From assembly GCA_943367595.1 (NCBI GenBank), contig CALRJS020000004.1, positions 1 through 64,000 of the forward strand: DNA of 64,000 bases. The letters run 5' to 3'. Below the pieces are notes generated by a model. That model was given only the letters and a program-made list of their open reading frames with translations, ran no database searches and was not told the origin of the DNA. The translations under genes and the position numbers were made by a program. Below, piece after piece: positions 41,267 to 50,533 of this stretch (position 1 is its first letter; each line of letters begins with the position of its first letter). The stretch is from MW101C3 sp943367595 (GTDB lineage Bacteria; Cyanobacteriota; Cyanobacteriia; PCC-6307; Cyanobiaceae).

Positions 41267-42289
41267 TCAGACCCAGTTGCGGGCGACCACTTCGGCCAGA
41301 TCGACAACGCGCTGGCTGTAGCCCCACTCGTTGTCGTACCAGGAGATCACCTTCACCATGTTGTCGCCCATCACCAGGGTGAGGTCGGCGTCCACGATGG
41401 TGGATTCATCGGTGCCGGCATGGTCAGAGGACACCAGCGGCAGATCGGAATACTTGATGATTCCCTTCATGCCGTTCTGTGACGCTTCCTCAAGCACCGC
41501 ATTCACTTCTTCCCGCGTTGTTCCCCGGCTCACTTCCAGCACCAGGTCGACCACCGACACGTTCGGGGTGGGCACCCGCAGGGCGATGCCGTTGAGTTTG
41601 CCCTTCATCGGGGGATACACCAGAGCCACCGCCTTGGCAGCGCCTGTGGAGGTGGGCACGATGTTGATGGCAGCAGCGCGGGCGCGGCGCAGATCACGGT
41701 GGCTGGCATCAAGGATGCGCTGGTCACCCGTGTAGCTGTGGGTGGTGGTCATCGTGCCTTTGACGATGCCGAAGGCCTGATCGAGCACCTTGACGATCGG
41801 CGCCATGCAGTTGGTGGTGCAACTGGCATTGCTGATGATGTCGAAGCCGTCGTGGGTGTATTGATCAGCGTTCACACCCACCACGAAGGTGCCGATGCCA
41901 TCACCTTTGCCGGGAGCGGTAATCAGGACTTTGCGGGCACCGGCCTGAATGTGCTTGCCGGCCCCTTCCTTGTCGATGAACACGCCGGTGGCTTCGATCA
42001 CCAGGTCCACACCCCATTCCTTCCACGGAAGGTTGAGGGGGTTGCGGTCGGAGAAGCACTTGATGGTGCGCCCATTGACGATCAGGGCATCATCGGTGTG
42101 GCTGACCTTGGCGTCCCGGATCTTGCCCAGCATGGAGTCGTACTGAAGCAGATGCGCGTTGGTGCGCGGATCGGACGTGTCGTTCAGGCCAACGATTTCG
42201 ATGCCGGTGTCTTCGCCGCGGCTCAGCCAGCAACGCATGAAGTTGCGACCAATCCGGCCAAATCCATTGATCGCAACACGCAAAGCCAT
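41267..42289 (-). CDS. gap2: NAD(P)-dependent glyceraldehyde-3-phosphate dehydrogenase, type 2
   Basis: Gap2 is the Calvin-cycle GAPDH that uses NADPH. Catalytic Cys157 is in SNASCTTNC. The N-terminus (MALRVAINGFGRIGRNFMRCW) and SWYDNEWGYSQRVVDL at the end are diagnostic. Length is 340 from ATG 42289; the open frame continues upstream but would cross the murC promoter. It is divergent from murC, with 163 bases between, and has its own terminator, so it is monocistronic. Confidence 0.97.
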   Translation of the reverse strand: MALRVAINGFGRIGRNFMRCWLSRGEDTGIEIVGLNDTSDPRTNAHLLQYDSMLGKIRDAKVSHTDDALIVNGRTIKCFSDRNPLNLPWKEWGVDLVIEATGVFIDKEGAGKHIQAGARKVLITAPGKGDGIGTFVVGVNADQYTHDGFDIISNASCTTNCMAPIVKVLDQAFGIVKGTMTTTHSYTGDQRILDASHRDLRRARAAAINIVPTSTGAAKAVALVYPPMKGKLNGIALRVPTPNVSVVDLVLEVSRGTTREEVNAVLEEASQNGMKGIIKYSDLPLVSSDHAGTDESTIVDADLTLVMGDNMVKVISWYDNEWGYSQRVVDLAEVVARNWV

Positions 42290-42452
42290 GGCAACAGCGG
42301 GCAAACCCGCTAATAAGGGAGGTTTTGGCTGCCGATCATACAGAAATGGCGCCCCTGCTCCTACGGCAGCCCTATCGGGTTCCACAAGGTGTCCCGGCCG
42401 GGACAAGCGGGGATCCTGCCGCTTAAGTTTCGGTGCATCCTGAGAGACGCCG

Positions 42453-43895
42453 TTGGGACTGCTGGTCGATCGCGGGCAGCCTTTGCACTTCATCGGTGTC
42501 GGCGGAATCGGCATGTCCGCCCTCGCCGAGATCCTGGTGGAGCGGGGCTGTTCCGTCAGCGGATCCGACCCCCGGGACAACAGCGTGCTGCAGGCTCTGC
42601 GCCGACGCGGTGTGCGGGTGTTTCAGGAGCAGAGCGCCGCCACCATCGAGGCGATCCGCGCCACCGCCGCGGCCGATCCGCAGATCGTGGTGAGTTCCGC
42701 CGTTCCTCAGACCAATCCCGAGCTGGTCGAAGCCCGCCGCGTGGGTCTGTCGGTGGTGCACCGCTCTGACGTGCTGGCGGCTCTGATCAACAGCCAGGAC
42801 GCGATCGCGATCGCCGGCAGCCACGGCAAGACCACCACCAGCACCATGGTCGCCACCCTGCTGGCCGCCACCGCCAACGACCCCACCGCCGTGATCGGCG
42901 GCATCGTTCCCGGCTTCGGCAGCAACGCCCGGGTGGGCAACGGCAGGCTGCTGGTGGCGGAAGCCGACGAGTCCGACGGTTCGCTCGTCAAATTTCGGCC
43001 CAGCCTGGGGGTGATCACCAACCTCGAACTCGACCACACCGACCACTACGCCGACCTGGAGGCCCTGATCAGCACCCTGCAGCAGTTCGCCTCCGGCTGC
43101 GGCAGCCTGCTGACCAACCGGGACTGCCCGGTGCTGCACAAGCATTTCCAGCCCAGCGCCTGCTGGTCGATCGAGAGCGCGGACGGAGCCGACTTCGCCT
43201 CCATCGCCGTCGCGGAAGAGGGGGACGGCACCCTGGCCGCGTTCTACGAGCAGGGCATGGAGGTGGGGCAGTTCCGGCTGCCGCTGCCGGGGCGTCACAA
43301 CCTCAGCAACGCCACCGGCGCCCTGGCCGCCTGCCGGCTGGAAGGGGTGCCGTTCGAAGCGCTCTGCCAGGCCATTCCCTCCCTGAGCGCCCCCGGCCGC
43401 CGCTTCGATTTCCGCGGCAGCTGGCAGGGGCGTCTGGTGGTCGACGACTACGCCCACCATCCCAGCGAAGTCAATGCCACCCTGACCATGGCGCGGCTGA
43501 TGGTGAGCACCGGCCGCAGCCCCTTGCCGGCGGTGCCGCGGCGGGTGGTGGCGGTGTTCCAGCCCCATCGCTACAGCCGCACGGCGGAATTCGGTGATGC
43601 GTTTGCCCAGGCCCTCGGCCAGGCCGATGCCGTGCTGCTGGCGCCTTTGTATGCCGCCGGTGAAGCACCCATACCCGGGGTGTCGAGCGGATCGCTGGCG
43701 GAGCGCATCGCCGCGCTGCACCCCGCCCTTGAGGTGCGCGTGGCGGCCGACATGCAGCACCTGGCTCAGGATGTGGCGACGCTGAGCCAGGACGGTGACC
43801 TGGTGCTGGCCATGGGGGCCGGGGACGTCAACGGGCTGTGGGAACGGCTCAAGGCCCTGCCCGGCGCCACAGTCGCCACACCCCTGGCTGCCTGA
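42453..43895 (+). CDS. murC: UDP-N-acetylmuramate--L-alanine ligase
   Basis: MurC adds the first amino acid to the peptidoglycan stem peptide. Marks are HFIGVGGIGMSALAEIL (Rossmann-like N domain), the ATP loop GSHGKTTTS (122-130), EADESDGS and VVDDYAHHPSEV. Length is 480 with the TTG at 42453 as start; no ATG/GTG lies closer to the conserved HFIGVGG. murB follows three bases after the stop. Confidence 0.95.
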   Translation: MGLLVDRGQPLHFIGVGGIGMSALAEILVERGCSVSGSDPRDNSVLQALRRRGVRVFQEQSAATIEAIRATAAADPQIVVSSAVPQTNPELVEARRVGLSVVHRSDVLAALINSQDAIAIAGSHGKTTTSTMVATLLAATANDPTAVIGGIVPGFGSNARVGNGRLLVAEADESDGSLVKFRPSLGVITNLELDHTDHYADLEALISTLQQFASGCGSLLTNRDCPVLHKHFQPSACWSIESADGADFASIAVAEEGDGTLAAFYEQGMEVGQFRLPLPGRHNLSNATGALAACRLEGVPFEALCQAIPSLSAPGRRFDFRGSWQGRLVVDDYAHHPSEVNATLTMARLMVSTGRSPLPAVPRRVVAVFQPHRYSRTAEFGDAFAQALGQADAVLLAPLYAAGEAPIPGVSSGSLAERIAALHPALEVRVAADMQHLAQDVATLSQDGDLVLAMGAGDVNGLWERLKALPGATVATPLAA

Positions 43896-43898
43896 GGG

Positions 43899-44819
43899 AT
43901 GGCGGGCGGCGAACCACCGGCCAACCTGAGCGCCCAGCTCCCGCTCGCCGGCCACACCACCTGGAAGGTGGGAGGCCCCGCTGAATGGTTCGGCGAACCC
44001 TCCAGTGAGGAAGAGCTGCAGGCCATGGCCCACTGGGCCTGGGATCGCGGTCTGCCCTGGCGCCTGATCGGCGCGGGCTCCAACCTGCTGATCAGCGACA
44101 GCGGCCTGGCGGGCCTGACCCTCTGCTCACGCCGCCTCCAGGGCAGCCAGCTGGACGCCAGCACCGGCCTGGTGGAAGCCAGGGCCGGAGAACCGATTCC
44201 CACCCTGGCGCGCCGTGCGGCCCGGGCGGGCCTGAGCGGCCTTGAATGGGCCGTGGGCATTCCGGGCACCGTGGGGGGAGCCGTGGTCATGAACGCCGGT
44301 GCGCAGGGGGGCTGCACAGCGGAAGTGCTGCGCGACGTCACCGTGGTGGCGCCCGATCCGGGCAGCGTTCCCTTCATCCTGCCGGCGTCGAGTCTGGAGT
44401 TCGCCTACCGCCACAGCCGCCTGCAGCAGGAGCCGCTGCTGGTGCTCTCGGCCCGCTTCCAGCTGAGCCCCGGCCATGATCCGCGTGCGATCGACCGGCG
44501 CACCAGCGCCAATCTGCAGAGCCGCACCGGTTCGCAGCCCTACCACCTGCCCAGCTGCGGCAGTGTGTTCCGCAATCCGGAACCGCTCAAGGCGGGCCGT
44601 CTGATCGAGGAACTCGGCCTCAAGGGATGGACGGTGGGCGGCGCCATGGTGTCGCCCATGCACGCCAACTTCATCGTCAACACGGGAGAGGCCACCGCCG
44701 CGCAGATCCATCGCCTGATCGAACGGGTGCAGGAGCGGGTGCGTCAGGCCCATGGCCTGGAGCTCCACCCGGAAGTGAAGCGCCTGGGCAGCTTTGATTC
44801 AGCCACGCCGTCCGACTGA
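43899..44819 (+). CDS. murB: UDP-N-acetylenolpyruvoylglucosamine reductase
   Basis: MurB reduces UDP-GlcNAc-enolpyruvate to UDP-MurNAc with FAD and NADPH. HTTWKVGGPAEWF, LIGAGSNLLISD and WAVGIPGTVGGAVVMNAGAQGG (FAD-binding) and SCGSVFRNPE (catalytic Ser) are present. Length is 306. It forms the typical murC-murB pair, here in one operon with a three-base gap. Confidence 0.95.
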   Translation: MAGGEPPANLSAQLPLAGHTTWKVGGPAEWFGEPSSEEELQAMAHWAWDRGLPWRLIGAGSNLLISDSGLAGLTLCSRRLQGSQLDASTGLVEARAGEPIPTLARRAARAGLSGLEWAVGIPGTVGGAVVMNAGAQGGCTAEVLRDVTVVAPDPGSVPFILPASSLEFAYRHSRLQQEPLLVLSARFQLSPGHDPRAIDRRTSANLQSRTGSQPYHLPSCGSVFRNPEPLKAGRLIEELGLKGWTVGGAMVSPMHANFIVNTGEATAAQIHRLIERVQERVRQAHGLELHPEVKRLGSFDSATPSD

Positions 44820-44908
44820 GCAGGGGCCGGCGGCGGAAAACCGCTCCGCAGGGGCCGCTGACCGGCAGTGGCGGCCCACGTACGCTGTGGCCCCACGACA
44901 TCGTTCCC

Positions 44909-45244
44909 ATGGCAGGCTTCGGTCTTCCCAACTTCGGCCAACTCACCGAAGCGTTCCGCAAGGCGCAGCAGATCCAGCAGGACGCCCAGAAGCTGCAGGA
45001 CGAGCTGGATGCCATGGAGCTGGAAGGCACCAGCGAGGATGGCCGCGCCAGCGTGTGGCTCTCGGGCAACCAACAGCCCCTGCGGGTGAGGCTGGCTCCT
45101 GAGCTGGTGGCCTCCGGCGCCGAAGCCACCGAAGCCGCCGCCCTCGAAGCGCTGCGGGCCGCCTACGAAAAATCCACCACCACCATGAAGGAGCGGATGG
45201 AGGAGCTCACCGGCGGGCTCAATCTGGCGGGGATGGGGGGCTGA
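44909..45244 (+). CDS. YbaB/EbfC family nucleoid-associated protein
   Basis: A 111-residue DNA-binding protein with a central helix-rich EbfC fold (LTEAFRKAQQIQQDAQKLQDEL). It starts MAGFGLPNFGQ and has a Gly-rich end. Family members bind DNA as dimers and affect nucleoid structure. It lies 89 bases after murB. Its 3' end overlaps that of the convergent rsgA gene by 26 bases (45219-45244). Confidence 0.9.
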   Translation: MAGFGLPNFGQLTEAFRKAQQIQQDAQKLQDELDAMELEGTSEDGRASVWLSGNQQPLRVRLAPELVASGAEATEAAALEALRAAYEKSTTTMKERMEELTGGLNLAGMGG

Positions 45245-46253
45245 GCCCTTCCTGCTGGCCCTGCCGTAACCGGCGGCGCGAGGGCTGACGCTGGCGTCGA
45301 TCCAACCGCACTTCGGGCCGCTCCACCTGGACCGCCGGCTCCTGTGTGCGGCGCGCTGGCCCTGAACCACCGGCCGCCAGCAACTCCTCCACAGCCTGCA
45401 GGTAGTGGGGATAACGGTCCCAGTCGGTGCCGACGCAGCAGCCGGGATCGCCGCGGTGCAGGCAGTTGCGGTAGCGGCATGCACCTGAACGCAGTGCCTT
45501 TCGCATTTCGGGAAACAGGGAGGCGAGCCGGGTGGGATCGAGCGGCAGGTCCGGCCGGTTGAATCCCGGCGTATCGGCGAGCAGAGCCTCGGGCCCCAGC
45601 GCGAACAGCTCCACGTGCCGCGTTGTATGGCGGCCACGCTGCAAGCGCCCCGACACCGCGGCCACTCGCAACTGCAGCGCGGGAATCAGGGCATTCAGCA
45701 GACTGCTCTTGCCCACGCCGGAAGGACCACACAGCACGGTGATGCCCGGTTCGGCCAGCCGCTGCCGCAGCAGCTCCAGCCCCTCCCCTGTGGCCACGCT
45801 CAGGCCGATCGGGTCATACCCCCAGCCCCTCAGGCGAACCAGCCACGCCTCCAGGCCGGCGCGGGGCACCAGATCGACCTTGCTGAGCACCAGCTCCACC
45901 TGCAGGTGGGTGGCCTCGGCCGCCAGCAGGAAGCGGGTCATCTGGACGGGATCCGGCTCCGGCTGCGCCAGCGCCACCACCACCAGCAACCGGGTGCAGT
46001 TGGCCACGGCAGGCCGCTCCAGCCGGCTGGAGCGGGGAAACAGGCGGCTCACCGCAGCGCGGCCGGCGGCCCAGTCGATGCCATCAAGGCTCACCTGATC
46101 CCCGACATGCACCTGTTGGCCGCTCTTGCCCAGCCGGGTGCGCCGTACGCACAGCAGTTCGAGCTGATGGCCAGGACCGGCCCGATCGAGCCGCACCCTG
46201 CAGAAATTGGCCTGCAGAGCCACGACCCGGCCGGTGACCGGCTCCTGCTCCAC
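45219..46253 (-). CDS. rsgA: Small ribosomal subunit biogenesis GTPase RsgA
   Basis: A circularly permuted GTPase: LSKVDLV (G4, residue 123) precedes the P-loop CGPSGVGKSS (175-184) and DTPGF (G3, 227-231). The OB domain is N-terminal (about 5-75). The zinc site is C-terminal (Cys259, Cys264, His266, Cys272). A basic tail rich in Arg/Gln follows (about 315-344). It matures the 30S subunit. Its 3' end overlaps ybaB on the other strand. The TusA-like gene ends two bases upstream of its start, implying co-transcription. Confidence 0.95.
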   Translation of the reverse strand: MEQEPVTGRVVALQANFCRVRLDRAGPGHQLELLCVRRTRLGKSGQQVHVGDQVSLDGIDWAAGRAAVSRLFPRSSRLERPAVANCTRLLVVVALAQPEPDPVQMTRFLLAAEATHLQVELVLSKVDLVPRAGLEAWLVRLRGWGYDPIGLSVATGEGLELLRQRLAEPGITVLCGPSGVGKSSLLNALIPALQLRVAAVSGRLQRGRHTTRHVELFALGPEALLADTPGFNRPDLPLDPTRLASLFPEMRKALRSGACRYRNCLHRGDPGCCVGTDWDRYPHYLQAVEELLAAGGSGPARRTQEPAVQVERPEVRLDRRQRQPSRRRLRQGQQEGLSPPSPPD

Positions 46254-46255
46254 GC

Positions 46256-46519
46256 TCAGGCCCCGTCGCGGCAGATCAGCAGGCGTGCCCCGGCGCCATC
46301 GGCGGGCTTCAAGCCCAGCACCTCATGCCCCTCCTCCCGGAGTCCTTCGCTCACCATGGATTCGGGGGCGCCTGCGTCGAGATCCACCTGCAGCCAGGCA
46401 CCGGGCGGCAGCTTTTCAAGCGCCAGCCGCGTGCGCACGAAGTTCACCGGGCACGGGGTGCCGCGCAGGTCGAGGCACTGGTCCGGCACGGGAGCAGGGA
46501 AGGCTTCAGCGGGCTTCAT
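46256..46519 (-). CDS. TusA/SirA-like sulfur-carrier protein
   Basis: A small alpha/beta protein (87 aa) with LDLRGTPCPVNFVRTRLALE. The Cys-Pro motif is the sulfur-carrying site of the TusA family, which relays persulfide sulfur to tRNA thiolation or other acceptors. The partner is not evident. It lies 21 bases after dnaJ and two bases before rsgA in the minus-strand run grpE-dnaJ-tusA-like-rsgA. Confidence 0.8.
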   Translation of the reverse strand: MKPAEAFPAPVPDQCLDLRGTPCPVNFVRTRLALEKLPPGAWLQVDLDAGAPESMVSEGLREEGHEVLGLKPADGAGARLLICRDGA

Positions 46520-46540
46520 GGCGATGGGCAGGCGAGGGCA

Positions 46541-47653
46541 TCAGCCGAACAGGCCACCGAACAGGCCGCTCTTGTGCGGGTGTTCCTTGCCGGAGTGGTG
46601 CCCGGCGAGCTGATCGAGCAACTCCCGCTCGTGGCTGGAGAGCTTGGTGGGAATGTGCACCTTCACGGTGACGTGATGGTTCCCCCTGGCCACGGGATTG
46701 CCCAGCCGTGGCACGCCTTTGTTCTGAAGCGTGAGGGTGGCACCAGGCTGAGTGCCGGCAGGAATGTCCAGAGTTTCCGGACCATCCACCGTGTCGACTT
46801 CGATCTTGTCGCCGAGGATCGCCTGGAGGTAGCTGATCGTGACATCCGATTGGATGTGGATGCCTTCACGCCGCAGGTGATCGTGGGCCTGAACGAACAG
46901 GTAGACGTAAAGGTCGCCGGCCGGACCGCCCCGCTGGCCCGCGTTGCCCTCGCCCGTCACCCGTAGCCGGGTGCCTGAATCGACGCCGGCGGGAATGGTG
47001 ATGCGCAGCTTCTTGCGCACCTGTTGCACGCCCTGGCCGCCGCAATCGCCGCAGGGATCGGCGATCACCTGGCCCGTGCCTTCACAGGTGGGGCATGGCG
47101 CCACCTGGGTGAAACTGCCGAATGGGGTGCGGGTGGCACGGCGCACCTGGCCGGATCCGGAGCAGGTGCCGCAGGTGGTGGGCCCGGTGCCCCGCTTGGC
47201 GCCGCTGCCCTCGCAGGTGGCGCAGGTTTCCAGGTGGCGGATCTGGACATCGCGTTCCTGCCCGAACACGGCCTCGCTGAAGCCGATCGTGAGATCGAGG
47301 CGCAGATCGTCGCCCTGGCGCGGGCCACGGCGGCGTGGGCCACCGGCACCGCCGGCTCCCCCGAAACCGCTGAAGAAGGTTTCGAACAGGTCGGCGAAGC
47401 CCCCCATGTCCGCCATGTCGGGGCCGCCGCCGGCACCGGACACCCCCGCCTCACCGAACTGGTCGTAGCGGGCGCGGGTCTGGGGGTCGCTCAGCACCTC
47501 ATAGGCGCGCCCGATCTCCTTGAAGCGCTCCTCCGCGCCGGGATCCTTGTTGATGTCCGGGTGGAACTGCCGCGCCAGCCGGCGGTAGGAACGTTTGAGG
47601 GTGTCGGCGTCGGCATCACGGCTGACACCCAGCAGGTCGTAGTAATCGGCCAT
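46541..47653 (-). CDS. dnaJ: Chaperone protein DnaJ
   Basis: DnaJ delivers substrates to DnaK and stimulates its ATPase. The J domain has HPD in RQFHPDINKDP. A Gly-rich linker follows. Four zinc-binding CxxCxGxG repeats appear (CATCEGSG, CGTCSGSG, CPTCEGTG, CGDCGGQG), then the substrate-binding C-terminal domains. Length is 370 from ATG 47653, chosen because it overlaps the grpE stop by one base (TGATG). The preceding TTG would add one residue. Confidence 0.97.
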   Translation of the reverse strand: MADYYDLLGVSRDADADTLKRSYRRLARQFHPDINKDPGAEERFKEIGRAYEVLSDPQTRARYDQFGEAGVSGAGGGPDMADMGGFADLFETFFSGFGGAGGAGGPRRRGPRQGDDLRLDLTIGFSEAVFGQERDVQIRHLETCATCEGSGAKRGTGPTTCGTCSGSGQVRRATRTPFGSFTQVAPCPTCEGTGQVIADPCGDCGGQGVQQVRKKLRITIPAGVDSGTRLRVTGEGNAGQRGGPAGDLYVYLFVQAHDHLRREGIHIQSDVTISYLQAILGDKIEVDTVDGPETLDIPAGTQPGATLTLQNKGVPRLGNPVARGNHHVTVKVHIPTKLSSHERELLDQLAGHHSGKEHPHKSGLFGGLFG

Positions 47654-48402
47654 CAACTCGGATCCGCGCCGGCCATGGGTTCAGTGTCCCCGTGTGGGGC
47701 GTTGGTGGCATGGGACCCACCGGCAGGGCCGGGGCCCATCGACACCTTCACGAGAGCATGACGGATCACCCGTCCCTCCAGCTGGTAGCCGCGCTGCAGT
47801 TCGGCGATCACCACATCCTCCATCACCTCGTCGCTGGGCTCTCGCAACACGGCTTCGTGCAGGTTCGGATCGAACGGCTCACCCTCCACGCGCATCGGCG
47901 AGACGCCCAGATTCTTGAACACATCGACCAGCTGCTTGTAGAGCCCCTGGTAGCTGCGATGCACGTCCTGGGCTTCGGGGTTCTGAGGGTCCAGCTGCTG
48001 GCGCGCCCTGTCGAAGTTATCGACCACCGGCAGGATCTCCGCGAGCGTGGAGCAGGTGATCTTCAGGCGCAGCTCGTCCTGATCACGGCTCTGGCGCTTG
48101 CGGAAGTTATCGAAGTCGGCGGCGATGCGCATGTATTGGCTGCGCACGCCCTCATGCTCGGCCCGGAGGCTGCTGAGCGCCGCCTCGAGGTCCTGGATCC
48201 GCTGCTCGGGATCGCCGGCCTCCGAACCGGTGGCATCGGCCTGGGCGGAGGCGTCGTCCGAGGCCGCGGAGGCTTCGAGCTGCGTGATCAATTCATTCGC
48301 CTCGCTGGCAAGACCCTCGACGTTGGCCTCCGCAGAGGCCGCTTGAGGTGCCTCCGCAGGGGCCTCAGAATCCTGGGAGAAGGAAGAGGCTTCGCCACTC
48401 AT
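47653..48402 (-). CDS. grpE: Nucleotide exchange factor GrpE
   Basis: GrpE exchanges ADP for ATP on DnaK. A long acidic N-terminal part (about 1-85, many Glu/Ala/Ser) precedes the coiled-coil dimerisation helix (QRIQDLEAALSSLRAEHEGV). The beta-domain signature LHEAVLREPSDEVMEDVVI is followed by QRGYQLEGRVIRHALVKV. Length is 249. Translationally coupled to dnaJ through TGATG. Divergent from pilB across a 206-base spacer. Confidence 0.96.
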   Translation of the reverse strand: MSGEASSFSQDSEAPAEAPQAASAEANVEGLASEANELITQLEASAASDDASAQADATGSEAGDPEQRIQDLEAALSSLRAEHEGVRSQYMRIAADFDNFRKRQSRDQDELRLKITCSTLAEILPVVDNFDRARQQLDPQNPEAQDVHRSYQGLYKQLVDVFKNLGVSPMRVEGEPFDPNLHEAVLREPSDEVMEDVVIAELQRGYQLEGRVIRHALVKVSMGPGPAGGSHATNAPHGDTEPMAGADPS

Positions 48403-48608
48403 GCCGGCTGGATCGCAGATCTGACATCAACATGTTGGAGGGTGACGCGCGCCTCCCACAAGCGGCGGAAGCCCGCACCTCCTGAGGGGTGCGTCCCCGC
48501 CGCGATCACTGCCCGGGCAAGGCCGACAGAACTGGCTTAGAACGGTACGCCGGGCGCGTGCCTGCGCGGCCGTCCAATGGGTACTCCCCTCCTCAACCAC
48601 GCGCCACC

Positions 48609-50468
48609 ATGACACTCTCGGCCACCCGTCCGGTGCCGGATGCCATCAGCCCCACCCAGCAGCGCCTGGAGGTGGAGCTGTTGCTTGGCGAACGGGTGCT
48701 CCGCTCACAGGAGCTCGAGCAAGCCGATCCCAAGGCCTTTGAGGCCTGCCCCTCGATCAGCACGGAGCGCTGGAGCAGTCTCTGCAGCCTGCCGATCCGG
48801 CGCATCGGCGATCGAATCGTGGTGGCCGTGCCCACCTTCTGGGGTTCGGAGCAACGCCACGATCTGATGGAAACCATCAGCGGCGACGGGCTTGATCCCG
48901 ATCTGCGCCTCGCTCTCAAGGACGAGATCGAGGTGGTGCTCAACGCGAGGCTCGAGGAGCTGGCAGCAGCCCACAGCCGCAACGACGAAGGTGCCGTTGA
49001 CGCTCCAGCCAACTCCGATGAAACGCAGGTCGACGGCAGTAAGGAGCCCCAGGTGGAGCAGACCTCCCTGCTGGAGGATCTGAGCCTTGAGCCGCAGCTT
49101 GACGAAGCCCCACCGGAAGACGACGACTACATGAATCTGGAGGATGGCATCGCCGCCTCCAGTGCTTCGCCGGTGGTGAGCCTGGTGAACCGGATTCTGA
49201 TCAAGGCCATCGACACCGACTCCAGTGACGTCCATGTGGAACCCCAGGAGGAGGGCCTGCAGATCCGCTTCCGTCAGGACGGCGTGCTCCAACCGCTGGA
49301 ACTGTTGCCCAGAAGCCTGATCCCCGCGATCACCTCGCGCCTCAAGATCATGGCCGACCTGGACATCTCCGAGCGTCGGATGCCGCAGGACGGACGCATC
49401 CGGCGGGTGTTCAAGGGGCGCACGATCGAGCTGCGTGTGAGCACCCTGCCCAGCCGCTGGGGGGAAAAGGTGGTGATGCGGCTGCTGGACAGCTCCGCCA
49501 CGAAGCTCGGTCTCGACAAACTGATCAGCTCACCGGCGAGCCTCAATCTGGTTCGAACGCTGGGCTCACGCCCCTTCGGCATGATCCTGGTCACGGGGCC
49601 CACAGGTTCGGGGAAATCCACCACGCTCTATTCACTGCTTTCGGAACGAAATGTCCCGGGCATCAACATCTCCACGGTGGAAGACCCGATTGAGTACATG
49701 CTCAAGGGCATCACCCAGACCCAGGTGAACCGCGACAAGGGCTACGACTTCAGCAACGCTCTGCGGGCCTTCATGCGGCAGGACCCAGACGTGCTGCTGG
49801 TGGGAGAGACCCGCGACGGCGAAACCGCCAAGACCGCGATCGAGGCGGCGCTCACTGGACACCTGGTGCTCACCACCCTCCACTGCAACGACGCACCCAG
49901 CGCCATCGCACGTCTCAACGAAATGGGTGTGGAGCCCTTCCTGATCAGTGCCTCGTTGCTGGGCATCGTGTCGCAGCGGCTGCTGCGGCGCGTCTGCACA
50001 AAATGCCGGGTGAGCTACCACCCCGGCCCCGAGGAGCTCGGACACTTCGGTCTGCTCTCGACTCCCGACACGAAAGTCACCTTCTACAAAGCCAAGCGTC
50101 CTGATCCAGATACCGGCCATGTCTTCAGCGCCTGCCAGGGGCGGGGCTACAAAGGCCGCATCGGCGTGTATGAGGTGCTGCGACTGAATGAAACGATCGC
50201 TTCGGCGGTGGCCCAGGGGGCGAGCACGGATGTGATCCGCAAACTGGCCCTGGAGGGCGGCATGAAAACCCTGCTCGGCTACGGCCTTGATCTGGTGCGT
50301 GAAGGTCACACCACCCTGGAGGAGGTGGAGCGCATGCTGCTCACCGACACGGAGCTGGAATCCGAGCGACGGGCGCGGGCACTCACCACCTTGACCTGCA
50401 GCGGCTGCGGCGCGGGGCTCAAGGACGAATGGCTGGAATGCCCCTACTGCCTCACCGAGAGGATTTAA
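48609..50468 (+). CDS. pilB: Type IV pilus assembly ATPase PilB
   Basis: PilB powers pilus extension at the inner membrane. The N-terminal domain (about 1-150) and linker precede the ATPase: Walker A GPTGSGKSTT (330-339), Asp box TVEDPIEYM, Walker B LLVGETRDGET, His box GHLVLTTLHCNDAPS. A CTKC pair sits near residue 460. An unusual extra CSGCG...CPYC zinc-ribbon end (about 598-615) follows. ATG 48609 gives 619 residues, chosen over an upstream in-frame extension that is low-complexity. It heads pilB-pilT-pilC. Confidence 0.94.
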   Translation: MTLSATRPVPDAISPTQQRLEVELLLGERVLRSQELEQADPKAFEACPSISTERWSSLCSLPIRRIGDRIVVAVPTFWGSEQRHDLMETISGDGLDPDLRLALKDEIEVVLNARLEELAAAHSRNDEGAVDAPANSDETQVDGSKEPQVEQTSLLEDLSLEPQLDEAPPEDDDYMNLEDGIAASSASPVVSLVNRILIKAIDTDSSDVHVEPQEEGLQIRFRQDGVLQPLELLPRSLIPAITSRLKIMADLDISERRMPQDGRIRRVFKGRTIELRVSTLPSRWGEKVVMRLLDSSATKLGLDKLISSPASLNLVRTLGSRPFGMILVTGPTGSGKSTTLYSLLSERNVPGINISTVEDPIEYMLKGITQTQVNRDKGYDFSNALRAFMRQDPDVLLVGETRDGETAKTAIEAALTGHLVLTTLHCNDAPSAIARLNEMGVEPFLISASLLGIVSQRLLRRVCTKCRVSYHPGPEELGHFGLLSTPDTKVTFYKAKRPDPDTGHVFSACQGRGYKGRIGVYEVLRLNETIASAVAQGASTDVIRKLALEGGMKTLLGYGLDLVREGHTTLEEVERMLLTDTELESERRARALTTLTCSGCGAGLKDEWLECPYCLTERI

Positions 50469-50533
50469 CCCTTGAAGCGGCCGGTTGCGCCGTGCAGAAT
50501 TGCCCCACGCATTTTGAACCACCCCTCTTCGCC

